Shown here piece after piece: positions 1 through 7,573 of a DNA stretch of 64,000 nt (within the stretch, counting starts at the first letter, position 1; the number at the start of each line of letters is the position of its first letter). The position numbers and the translations under genes were made by a program. The DNA comes from Desulfobacula toluolica Tol2 (GTDB taxonomy: Bacteria; Desulfobacterota; Desulfobacteria; Desulfobacterales; Desulfobacteraceae): positions 3,433,501 to 3,497,500 of the forward strand of contig NC_018645.1 of assembly GCF_000307105.1 (NCBI RefSeq), in the 5' to 3' direction. The notes beneath the pieces are model-generated. The model did not search any database. It was not told the DNA's origin and saw only the letters and a list, made by a program, of their open reading frames with translations.

Positions 1-192
1 TTGATCAACAATCGACTTATATGCCTGCTGATACTCCTTTATGGTAATCGGGTCATCATTGATAGTTGCAATTGAATCATTTCTTTTTGTTCCGAATGAT
101 CCCACACCGAGAAACACAAACACGATAACAATGATCCCAAGAAATAATTTAATGATCCAGTTTCCGGTATTTTCACGCAAGTAACGCAGCAT
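1..192 (-). CDS. PpiD/SurA-type periplasmic foldase, N-terminal fragment
   Basis: Only the first 64 codons are in the window; the gene runs off the left edge. The ATG at 192 is preceded by GGAG with a 7-nt spacer. The protein starts MLRYLRENTGNWIIK, then has one strongly hydrophobic segment (about residues 12-33, rich in I/V/F) ending in FLGVGSFG. After it comes a segment matching the start of the SurA-N-like chaperone domain (ATINDDPITIKEYQQAY). This short cytoplasmic tail, single membrane anchor and 'xINDxxITxxEY' sequence is the hallmark of PpiD-like membrane-anchored peptidyl-prolyl isomerases, which help outer-membrane and periplasmic proteins fold. The catalytic parvulin domain would lie outside the window, so that activity is inferred. 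Confidence 0.8.
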   Translation of the reverse strand, partial: MLRYLRENTGNWIIKLFLGIIVIVFVFLGVGSFGTKRNDSIATINDDPITIKEYQQAYKSIVDQ

Positions 193-439
193 CAATATTC
201 TCCTTAACTCTCCTGTAAAATAAAACTCATTATGATTAAACAAAATGTATTATAGTAGCTTTTCATAAAAGCCTGTGTCAAGATTATTATTAGGAGTGCG
301 ATCACCCCGGTCTTTTCTGTAAAAAGTATAATTGATATCCTTTTGCATTAGTATTAGTGGCTTTTGGAATCATTATACAATTGATTAAAACCTTCTTTGT
401 TCTGACTTGTCCAGGTCAGGTTTTATATTTTATACAGGA

Positions 440-2320
440 TTAAAAATCTTCAAACGACTCATTTTCATCAAAGGGTATAATTTGATTCGATTTGATTTCT
501 TGTTTACTGGTAGCCGTTATTTTGTTTTGATTTAAGCCAATAGAATGAGATTTATAAGAAAAGAAGGGGGCTTTTTTTTTGTTTATCAAAACATTTGTCC
601 TGTCTTCTTTGCCGCTCACCAAAAGAACAAGATCAGCCACATAATCCCTTAGTTGTTCTGCCTGGGAACTCATCTCTTCTGATGCGGAAGCGGATTCTTC
701 AGCATTGGTGGCATTTTGTTGAACCACTTTGTCCATTTCGTAAATAGCGTTATTGACCTGATCAATTCCATCAGACTGGTCTCTGGATGCTTCTGAAATT
801 TCAACAACCAGATCACCAACCTTACTGCTGCTTTCAGCCACATCCCTAAAAGAATCGCTGGTTTTTAAAACTATTGCTGATCCATCGCTGATTTTTTTTA
901 CAGTATCTTTAATCAACTCTGCCGTATCTTTTGCAGCATTAGCAGCCCGCATGGCAAGATTTCTGACCTCATCTGCAACGACGGCGAATCCTGCTCCGGC
1001 TTCGCCTGCACGAGCAGCCTCAACGGCAGCATTCAATGCCAGAAGATTTGTCTGAAATGCAATTTCATCAATTGTTTTGATGATCTTGGAAGTTTCTTCA
1101 CTTGCTTTTGAAATATCATTCATGGAAAGAGTAAGTTGTTTCATTGATTCATTTGCCTCAGTAACGACATGATTTGCCTGTTTCATGAGACGGTCGGCAT
1201 TGCTTGAATTTTCAGCATTTTTCTTTGTCATTGAAGACATCTCTTCTATTGATGCAGAAGTTTCTTCAATAGAGGATGCCTGCTGGGAAGAGCCCTCTGC
1301 AAGAGACTGGCTGGCAGAGGATACCTGAATCGAAGCTGATGCAACCTGGTTAGCCCCTTCTTCCATTCCGTTGATAATCCTGTTGATTGGATTCACAATT
1401 GACTGTGTAATTAAGAATATTATTGCTGCAATAATAATAACGCAAACAACACCGATAATAATGCTTGTGTTACGCATCTGATAAACCGGAGCAAAAATTT
1501 CAGCCTTGTCTGCTGTTGACGCAACTATCCAACCCAAATTCGGTTCTTCTGCAAATGCAACTGTTTTATTAACACCTTCAAAGCTATAGTTTATCAGCCC
1601 TTTTTTTTGTTTCAGCATTTGGCGGCCGAAATCATATTGACTGATATCCAGTGTTAATATCTTTGATTTATCCGGATGGGCCAGTATAATTCCCTCATTA
1701 CTGCTGATATATGCATATCCTGTTTCTCCGACTTTTTCGGAATCAACAAATTCTTTTGTAAAATGATTCAAATTAATGGCTCCAAAAAGCACGCCTACTA
1801 TGGTATTTTTTTGCTTAACCGGATAAGAGATGCAAAAGACAGGATTTCCTGAAACTTTGCTTTTGATTATGTCTGAAACAGATACCTTTCCTGAAAAAGC
1901 TTCTTTAAAATAACTCCGATTTGAGATATTCATTGATCCGATCATACCGGTTTCAGATGACGCTATAATCTTGCCCCCTGGACCAGCCAGGGCGATAAGT
2001 TCAAAAAATGTACTGTTCCTTTTGATTTTTTCCAAACGACGATTTGCTGTGCTTTGTATGCTCTCATCTTGTAATGATTGGTTCGCAGCATCTGTAAATA
2101 TGGTTTCTTCACTGAAATTATTTAAATCATTTCTCCGTTCCATGATCCAATTGCCAAGTTGCTTTGAAATTGAACCGGATACATATTCCACCTGGCCTGC
2201 AATTGAATTTTCCAGGGCTTTGCTGGATTTCATGTATGAAACAACTGACATCAAAATCAAACAAAGTATGGTTGTTGTCACAGTTGGAATAAGAAATTTA
2301 TATTTTAAGCTGAGTTTCAT
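440..2320 (-). CDS. Methyl-accepting chemotaxis protein with dCache sensor and C-terminal CheR tether
   Basis: This 626-residue transmembrane chemoreceptor has TM1 at about residues 9-30 and a periplasmic double-Cache domain at about 33-283 (NRSYF and FGAINL segments). TM2 lies at about 285-307, followed by a cytoplasmic signalling helical hairpin whose conserved tip ([21 protein letters not shown]) is near residues 415-440. A full HAMP domain is absent: TM2 is followed by about one helix before the methylation helices. The last five residues are SFEDF, fitting the x-aromatic-x-x-aromatic pentapeptide that tethers CheR/CheB in other receptors. The canonical amino-acid-binding dCache residues are not evident, so the ligand is unknown. 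Its promoter region (2478-2575) carries a -24/-12 element and an operator shared with the cheW operon, so the two are probably co-regulated. Confidence 0.93.
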   Translation of the reverse strand: MKLSLKYKFLIPTVTTTILCLILMSVVSYMKSSKALENSIAGQVEYVSGSISKQLGNWIMERRNDLNNFSEETIFTDAANQSLQDESIQSTANRRLEKIKRNSTFFELIALAGPGGKIIASSETGMIGSMNISNRSYFKEAFSGKVSVSDIIKSKVSGNPVFCISYPVKQKNTIVGVLFGAINLNHFTKEFVDSEKVGETGYAYISSNEGIILAHPDKSKILTLDISQYDFGRQMLKQKKGLINYSFEGVNKTVAFAEEPNLGWIVASTADKAEIFAPVYQMRNTSIIIGVVCVIIIAAIIFLITQSIVNPINRIINGMEEGANQVASASIQVSSASQSLAEGSSQQASSIEETSASIEEMSSMTKKNAENSSNADRLMKQANHVVTEANESMKQLTLSMNDISKASEETSKIIKTIDEIAFQTNLLALNAAVEAARAGEAGAGFAVVADEVRNLAMRAANAAKDTAELIKDTVKKISDGSAIVLKTSDSFRDVAESSSKVGDLVVEISEASRDQSDGIDQVNNAIYEMDKVVQQNATNAEESASASEEMSSQAEQLRDYVADLVLLVSGKEDRTNVLINKKKAPFFSYKSHSIGLNQNKITATSKQEIKSNQIIPFDENESFEDF

Positions 2321-2477
2321 AAAAATTTTCCTTTAATTTGTTTTTATAATTTTTGTCTGAACCGATTGGTTTAAATTTTTTATTACTATGTACTCTCTTT
2401 GCTTTAGCCGTTTTATTTTCAGCTTGATTCCAATGATTATTATTTATAATTGTTTTTAGATTTTATTAACAGTAGTC

Positions 2478-2493
2478 ATCAATTTCCCTGCCA
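2478..2493 (-). promoter_or_regulatory. Predicted sigma-54 (-24/-12) promoter for the dCache chemoreceptor
   Basis: On the minus strand the element reads TGGCAGGGAAATTGAT, which fits the sigma-54 consensus TGGCACG-N4-TTGCW except at one -24 position and for A instead of C in the -12 GC. It shares 14 of 17 positions with the element at 6838-6854 when the preceding T is included. Transcription would begin near 2467, leaving a leader of about 145 nt before the chemoreceptor start at 2320. The match alone is moderate; the identical upstream operator at identical spacing makes it convincing. Confidence 0.6.
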
Positions 2494-2557
2494 AGGCAAT
2501 AAATATAAAATCATTTTATATTGCAAGTGGTTACAAAATTTATCCAACCAGGCAGAA

Positions 2558-2575
2558 TGTCACAAAAATATGACA
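2558..2575 (-). promoter_or_regulatory. Inverted-repeat operator / enhancer site upstream of the dCache chemoreceptor
   Basis: The site is TGTCA-N8-TGACA. Read toward the chemoreceptor it is TGTCATATTTTTGTGACA, identical over 18 bases to the site at 6757-6774. Its centre is 75 bp upstream of the GG of the predicted -24 element, the typical position of an activator site for a sigma-54 promoter. It ends five bases before the stop codon of the sigma-54-dependent response regulator gene. That neighbour is the obvious candidate activator, though this is inferred. Confidence 0.65.
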
Positions 2576-2579
2576 CACA

Positions 2580-3980
2580 TTAAACTCCTTTTATATTATA
2601 CTGTTGCAAGAGACGGTAAATATGACCTCTTGAAAGCCCGGATATCCGGCAGGTTTCCTTAATATTTCCTTGTGTGACCAATATCAGATTCTGAATATAT
2701 GCATGTTTTGTGTTTTCAATATGATCTTTTAGCTTTGGGATGCTGCCGATTTTTTTTTTGTTTGGAAAAAAAGGTGGCGTGTGTGTGTTGGCTTTGTTTT
2801 GAGCTTTGATTTTATTTCTGATGTTAACTGCCCGAATATTTTCAGGCAGGTGATGAGGAAAAAGTGTTGTGCCGTCACCTGCCTCGCTGAAGACCAGATC
2901 TATTGTATTGAGAAGTTCCCGGACATTTCCAGGCCATTCGTACAATTTAAGTTCTTCTAAAAATTCCCGGGACATAGTACAATTTTTTCCGGAAAGATCT
3001 TTTTTGCTATTGAGATGATGTTGGGCAAGAATGATGATATCTTCTTTGCGGTCTTTTAATGGAGGCAGGTGAATATTCATGGAAAATAATCTAAAAAAAA
3101 GGTCTTCTCGGAATTTGTTTTGTTTCACCATGTCTGCTATATCACGATGTGTTGCGCAAATCAGCCTGAAGTCACTTTTAACTTCTTTTTTGCTGCCAAT
3201 GGGTCTGAATATCTTTTCCTGAAGTACTCTGAGAAATTTTTTTTGAACATCTAAAGGGAGTTCACCCACTTCATCCAGGAACAGGGTTCCCTTATCAGCC
3301 ATTTCCATTAAGCCTGTTTTATCAGAATCAGCCCCTGTAAATGCACCTTTTGCATGGCCAAACAATGTGTTTTCAACAAGATGTTCAGGCAACGAGGCAC
3401 AGTCAACAACCACAAATTCTTCATGGAATCGTTTACTGTTGTCATGGATGGCCCTTGAAAAAAGCTCTTTACCGGTTCCTGTCTCTCCTGTGATAAGGAC
3501 AGGAAGATCATTATGGGCTGCCGTTGAAATTTTATCCAGACAGTTTGAGATTAATCTGCTTTTGCCAATAATAGCTGCACAGTTAATCTGTTTTTCCGGG
3601 CTTTTTGCCTGTTTTTGCCTGCGATATTCTAATGCTCTTTCTAAAGCAAATTTAAAATCTCTATGGGATTCTCTTTTTGAAATATAATCCCAGGCGTTAG
3701 ACCGCATTGCCAACTCTGCACCGTCAATATCTTCATCCGCCGTAATAATAATGATTTCCGGAGCCAATGGTCGCTGTTTTATGATTTCTATAGCGTCCAG
3801 GCCATTGCCGTCCGGCAAATTTACATCCAGAAAAACAATATCAATATATTCAGAAATTATTTTATCCAGTCCCTCTTTCAAAGTCAGTTGATAAGATGCG
3901 GAATAACCCATTCTATTAAAAACTTTGGATAAAAGTTTACATATCTGTTCGTCATCATCTATGATTAATACGTTAGGCAT
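2580..3980 (-). CDS. Sigma-54-dependent response regulator (NtrC family)
   Basis: The 466-residue protein has three domains in order. The receiver domain (about 1-120) has acidic residues DDD at 8-10 and the phospho-acceptor Asp52 in FLDVNLP. The AAA+ sigma-54 activation domain (about 135-370) has Walker A GETGTGKE near 167 and the GAFTGA loop that contacts sigma-54 near 212. A Fis-type helix-turn-helix occupies the last 30 residues (ETCRISGLSRGHIYRLL). All signatures of an active enhancer-binding protein are present. It lies 68 bp downstream of a hybrid kinase on the same strand, its likely partner. The inverted repeats at 2558-2575 and 6757-6774 flank this kinase-regulator pair and are its most likely binding sites. 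The linker before the HTH is long and rich in K/N, with no assigned role. Confidence 0.95.
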   Translation of the reverse strand: MPNVLIIDDDEQICKLLSKVFNRMGYSASYQLTLKEGLDKIISEYIDIVFLDVNLPDGNGLDAIEIIKQRPLAPEIIIITADEDIDGAELAMRSNAWDYISKRESHRDFKFALERALEYRRQKQAKSPEKQINCAAIIGKSRLISNCLDKISTAAHNDLPVLITGETGTGKELFSRAIHDNSKRFHEEFVVVDCASLPEHLVENTLFGHAKGAFTGADSDKTGLMEMADKGTLFLDEVGELPLDVQKKFLRVLQEKIFRPIGSKKEVKSDFRLICATHRDIADMVKQNKFREDLFFRLFSMNIHLPPLKDRKEDIIILAQHHLNSKKDLSGKNCTMSREFLEELKLYEWPGNVRELLNTIDLVFSEAGDGTTLFPHHLPENIRAVNIRNKIKAQNKANTHTPPFFPNKKKIGSIPKLKDHIENTKHAYIQNLILVTQGNIKETCRISGLSRGHIYRLLQQYNIKGV

Positions 3981-4048
3981 AATTTTTTTTATCTATTAAA
4001 AACAAATTAATCTCAAGAGTTTTTTTAATCTCCCGATGTTGTAAAAAG

Positions 4049-6487
4049 TTAGTATTCTTTGCTTTCATCTAAAACAGACCTTATCGTTTCTGTAAATTTC
4101 GATTTGATTATGGGCTTAAACAACAATCCTTTCACTCCGATTGACCTGGCTTTTTCCGGACTTATCCGTTCGCTGAACCCGGTACAGATGATGACAGGAA
4201 AACCGGGAATGATATTCATGATTTTATGTGCAAGCAGATCCCCTGTCATGTCCGGCATTGTCATATCCGTAATAACCAAATCAAACCGGTCAGGATTTGC
4301 TCTTATAAGTTCCACTGCCTTCAGGCTGCTGTCTTGTGTTTCCACCTTATATCCTAGACGTTCAAGCATTGTTTTTTCAAGCCTTAAAACCTGATGTTCA
4401 TCATCCACCAGAAGGATTCGTTCATTTCCCCGGGCATGAATAATCTTTTCTGCTTGAGGGTCAGATATGAATCTTTGTTTGATAGCAGGGATATACACAT
4501 CAAAGGTGCTGCCCTCACCCGGGCTGCTTGTTACCTTGATTTCCCCTTTGCAGTTTTTTACAATCCCCTGGACAACAGACAGTCCTATTCCGGTTCCCTT
4601 TCCCTTGGGTTTTGTAGTAAAATAAGGATCAAATATTTTTTCTAAAGTCATTTTGTCCATACCTGCTCCGGTATCACTGACAGAAAGCCAGATAAAAGGT
4701 TCAATGCAGGGTTTGCCACAAGGAATGAATGTTTCATGGAAGAGATCCGTTTTTTCTGAATTTTTAAGCTTTATGGTCAATGTTCCTCTTGAATCTTGTA
4801 TTGCATGGTAGGCATTGGTAATTAAATTCATGGCCACCTGATGGATCTGTATCGGGTCAGCCAGAATCATCAGGCAATCAGGATCAATCTCTTTTTTGAT
4901 TTTTATTGATGTCGGAATGGTCGAGCGGATCAGTTTTATCACTTCCTTGATAATTAAATCCGGTTTTAAAGGCATTAACTTTTGATCTGTCTGGCGGCTG
5001 AATGTCAGTATCTGTTTCACAAGATCTTTTGCCCGCCTTGCACCGATCAAGATTTCATTTACACTTTCCTTATACTGACTGTCCTGTGGAAAGTCTTCAA
5101 CCAGCATTTCCGCATACCCGATAATTGGAAAAAGGATGTTGTTGAAGTCATGGGCAATGCCGCCGGCCAGCGCACCAATTGCCTCAACCTTCTGAAGTTG
5201 TTGAAGTTGTTTTTCCAGTTTTTTTCTTTCATGTTCCGCTTTTTTCTGATGGATTAAAATCATTACATTTGTAATCAATGCTTCAATTTGTTTTACGTCT
5301 TCTTTGGTATACTCATCGGGTTTGTTTGCCACGACTGTAATAAGCTCAATACCATCTTTCCCAACGGTTGGGACTGAAAGAAATCGTTTTATCCTCACAT
5401 GGCCTTCGGGCAATCCTGATTTTTCTTCATGTTTTGCCGCATAATCATTTATGATGACAGGTGCTTTTTTTTTGATTGATTTTGACCAGAAACCAGCAGT
5501 TTTGACGGGAAATTTAATTGGTTTATCAGTTACATTGCACTCAATCATTACTTCCGGAGACATCGAATATAGAGTCATTTCACTTTCATCATGATTTAAA
5601 AATCCTATATAAGCATATGGACTATGGGTAATTTTTTCAATTTCCGCCAAGGCATAATCACATATTGTTTTTAGAGTTTCATTACCCATGCTGGCGATTT
5701 TCCAAAGCGCTTCCAGCCTTATTCTTAATTCTTGTTCATTTTTTTGTTTTTTGATAAGTTCGACTTCTGCCAGTTTGCGTTTGGTAATATCTTCTGTTAT
5801 TGACAATAATTGGGGCGTACCCTCAAAAGTGATAATGACACCGCTATACAGGCCATAAAATATACTCCCGTCTTTTTTATGAAAAACAACCTCTAAGGCA
5901 TTAACCTCTCCTTGCTTTATCAATAGCTGCTTTAGATGGTTTCGATCATCAACTGATATAAATCCCAAATCAGATGAGGTGGTTCCGATGGTTTCTTCCC
6001 TGGTGTATCCCGTGATCCTGATAAAATTTTCATTTACATCTATGAATTTGCCCTCATCTATCGTGGTGATTCCCATACAAATTGGACTTTTATAAAATAT
6101 TTTAAAAAATTTTGGGGATGCATTGGACAGATTCTTTTTATGTTCCAGTTCTGTGGAATCTGTTGTTTTAACCGTTTTTTGTAATTTTTCAGAAACCAGG
6201 GCTCCGGCGCAAATGCCAAAAGTTATACCTCCATAGGCAGCAGCAAGTCCGACCAGAATGACTCGGCCATCCTTCATAATTATCGGCAGTATTTCAATAT
6301 AGGTCATCACGCCGATCCCGGCGATTACTGAAAATGAGGCCCCCATGGCCATATTTTGAATGGTTGGTATTGTGGATTTGAGATGAGACCACAAAAATCC
6401 GAATAAAAAAGAAAAAGAAAAAAACAATGAAATTTTTGGAGAAAGACTTTTAAATAAGGCGCTTATAACATCCATGATGTTGTCCAT
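4049..6487 (-). CDS. Membrane hybrid histidine kinase (LytS-like TM-PAS-GAF-HisKA-HATPase-REC)
   Basis: The 812-residue protein starts with about three hydrophobic segments within residues 15-105. They include a KDGRVILVGLAAAYGG stretch resembling part of the LytS-type 5TM sensor, apparently shortened. A PAS domain (about 130-235), a GAF domain (about 260-405), a HisKA domain with phospho-acceptor His in GGIAHDFNNILFP (near 446), a HATPase with GTGIGLSVV, and a receiver with phospho-acceptor Asp in VITDMTMPDMTG (near 737) follow. It sits 68 bp upstream of the sigma-54 regulator and is probably co-transcribed with it, which makes it the likely signal input for that regulator. Its transmitter-receiver half is closely similar to those of three plus-strand kinases in this window. 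Confidence 0.9.
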   Translation of the reverse strand: MDNIMDVISALFKSLSPKISLFFSFSFLFGFLWSHLKSTIPTIQNMAMGASFSVIAGIGVMTYIEILPIIMKDGRVILVGLAAAYGGITFGICAGALVSEKLQKTVKTTDSTELEHKKNLSNASPKFFKIFYKSPICMGITTIDEGKFIDVNENFIRITGYTREETIGTTSSDLGFISVDDRNHLKQLLIKQGEVNALEVVFHKKDGSIFYGLYSGVIITFEGTPQLLSITEDITKRKLAEVELIKKQKNEQELRIRLEALWKIASMGNETLKTICDYALAEIEKITHSPYAYIGFLNHDESEMTLYSMSPEVMIECNVTDKPIKFPVKTAGFWSKSIKKKAPVIINDYAAKHEEKSGLPEGHVRIKRFLSVPTVGKDGIELITVVANKPDEYTKEDVKQIEALITNVMILIHQKKAEHERKKLEKQLQQLQKVEAIGALAGGIAHDFNNILFPIIGYAEMLVEDFPQDSQYKESVNEILIGARRAKDLVKQILTFSRQTDQKLMPLKPDLIIKEVIKLIRSTIPTSIKIKKEIDPDCLMILADPIQIHQVAMNLITNAYHAIQDSRGTLTIKLKNSEKTDLFHETFIPCGKPCIEPFIWLSVSDTGAGMDKMTLEKIFDPYFTTKPKGKGTGIGLSVVQGIVKNCKGEIKVTSSPGEGSTFDVYIPAIKQRFISDPQAEKIIHARGNERILLVDDEHQVLRLEKTMLERLGYKVETQDSSLKAVELIRANPDRFDLVITDMTMPDMTGDLLAHKIMNIIPGFPVIICTGFSERISPEKARSIGVKGLLFKPIIKSKFTETIRSVLDESKEY

Positions 6488-6650
6488 TCTAAAATAATAT
6501 ATTCAACAAATTAGAATTGTTTTGTGATTAAAACCATAACTTGTTTGAATTCTAATTAGAGTATTTTCTCTTATCACTAATTCTACTTATTAGAAATAAA
6601 AATTATAAAAATATGGATTTGATAGGCAAAACTTCAAAACAAGGAGAGGA

Positions 6651-6684
6651 GTCTCATTTTTGTGACAGTCTCATTTTTACGACA
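6651..6684 (+). repeat. Two tandem 17-bp direct repeats, degenerate operator copies
   Basis: The two adjacent units are GTCTCATTTTTGTGACA (6651-6667) and GTCTCATTTTTACGACA (6668-6684), differing at two positions. The first unit with its preceding base matches the 18-bp operator TGTCATATTTTTGTGACA at 15 positions and has the same orientation. They look like secondary, weaker binding sites for the same activator, about 90-110 bp farther upstream of the cheW promoter. They could equally act on the divergent kinase gene. Confidence 0.45.
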
Positions 6685-6751
6685 AACCCTACAATTCAAT
6701 ATATAATCAATAAATTTAATATATTAACATTGCATATGACAATTCATGATG

Positions 6752-6779
6752 CAAATTGTCATATTTTTGTGACAATTTG
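6752..6779 (+). promoter_or_regulatory. Perfect inverted-repeat operator / enhancer site upstream of cheW
   Basis: The arms CAAATTGTCA (6752-6761) and TGACAATTTG (6770-6779) are perfect inverted repeats around an 8-bp A/T spacer. The core at 6757-6774 is identical, in the same orientation relative to its promoter, to the site at 2558-2575. An additional inverted half site, ATGACAATT, lies at 6736-6744. The core centre is exactly 75 bp upstream of the -24 GG of the predicted cheW promoter. Confidence 0.7.
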
Positions 6780-6838
6780 TCGGGTTTGTTAAATTTTGTA
6801 ATCAATTGAAATAAATCAGATTTTCTATCTGATTACTT

Positions 6839-6854
6839 TGGCATGAAAATTGAA
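6839..6854 (+). promoter_or_regulatory. Predicted sigma-54 (-24/-12) promoter of the cheW operon
   Basis: TGGCATGAAAATTGAA matches the sigma-54 consensus TGGCACG-N4-TTGCW with one -24 change and A for C in the -12 dinucleotide, the same -12 deviation as the promoter at 2478-2493. Transcription would start near 6866. The upstream inverted repeat at 75 bp supports activation by an enhancer-binding protein. Confidence 0.6.
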
Positions 6855-7003
6855 TTAGTTTGAATTGGTTTGAAATTGATTTAAGTAATTATTGATAAAA
6901 TCAAAGTTTAAGTCAGAGTTCAACAATCAACATAAAAGAGATCTATGAATAAAATACTTATTCAATAAAATGCAATACAAACCTTAAACAGGAGAAAAAG
7001 CTT

Positions 7004-7528
7004 GTGGAATCACCGGGCAGTTTAAATCAAGACAATTTAAATCAAACAATTCAGACAAAAATCATGAAAACAGGCAAATATCTGACCTTTAACCTTGTGG
7101 AGGAAGAATACGGCATCGGTATTCTTAAAGTCAAAGAAATCATAGGGATGATGCCGATCACTTCAGTCCCCCGAACGCCTGATTTTGTCAAGGGTGTTAT
7201 TAATTTAAGGGGAAAAGTGATTCCCGTTATTGATCTTAGATTAAAATTCGGCATGAACTCCATACCGTATTCAGACCGGACATGTATTATTGTTGTCGAG
7301 GTTGATTCAAATGACATGACTGTTCAAATCGGTATAGTTGTGGATTCCGTTTCTGAAGTATTAAATATTAGTGAAGCAGAGATAGAAGAAACCCCGGCCT
7401 TTGGAACCAGACTTGATACCACTTATATAATGGGAATGGCAAAGACACAAGGTGGTGTAAAAATTCTTCTGGATATTGATCATGTATTGTCAAATGAAGA
7501 ATTAATGGGGCTTAAAAAAACTGTCTGA
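7004..7528 (+). CDS. cheW: CheW coupling protein
   Basis: This 174-residue protein consists of one CheW domain, which links chemoreceptors to the kinase CheA in the cytoplasm. Diagnostic segments are the LTFNLVEEEYGIGILKVKEII start, SVPRTPDFVKGVINLRGKVIPVIDLR in the middle, and the MGMAKTQGGVKILLDIDHVL end. The start is a GTG at 7004 preceded by AGGAG. There is an N-terminal extension of about 20 residues before the domain. It is the first gene after the predicted sigma-54 promoter and is followed 45 bp later by a chemoreceptor, so the two probably form a receptor-coupler pair. No cheA or cheY lies in the window. Confidence 0.95.
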   Translation: MESPGSLNQDNLNQTIQTKIMKTGKYLTFNLVEEEYGIGILKVKEIIGMMPITSVPRTPDFVKGVINLRGKVIPVIDLRLKFGMNSIPYSDRTCIIVVEVDSNDMTVQIGIVVDSVSEVLNISEAEIEETPAFGTRLDTTYIMGMAKTQGGVKILLDIDHVLSNEELMGLKKTV

Positions 7529-7573
7529 TCATTTTTTCAGATCACAAAACAAATTGAAAAAGGAAAAATAAAG

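Larger units (their letters stand above)
6488..7003. other. 516-bp divergent intergenic region with regulatory repeats
   Basis: This very AT-rich region separates the minus-strand kinase from plus-strand cheW. It contains no convincing gene. From left to right it holds an AT-rich stretch with no recognisable motif next to the kinase, a 17-bp tandem direct repeat (6651-6684), a perfect 10-bp inverted repeat (6752-6779), a further half site (ATGACAATT at 6736-6744), and a predicted sigma-54 promoter (6839-6854). The leader to cheW is about 140 nt. No -24/-12 element was seen facing the kinase gene, so that gene probably uses a different sigma factor. Confidence 0.6.

Noticed and set aside
6488-6650. 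A sigma-54 promoter facing the minus-strand hybrid kinase at 4049-6487
   Set aside because: No TGGCA element with correctly placed TTG was found on that strand; only a TATAAT-like hexamer near 6602-6607 without a good -35.
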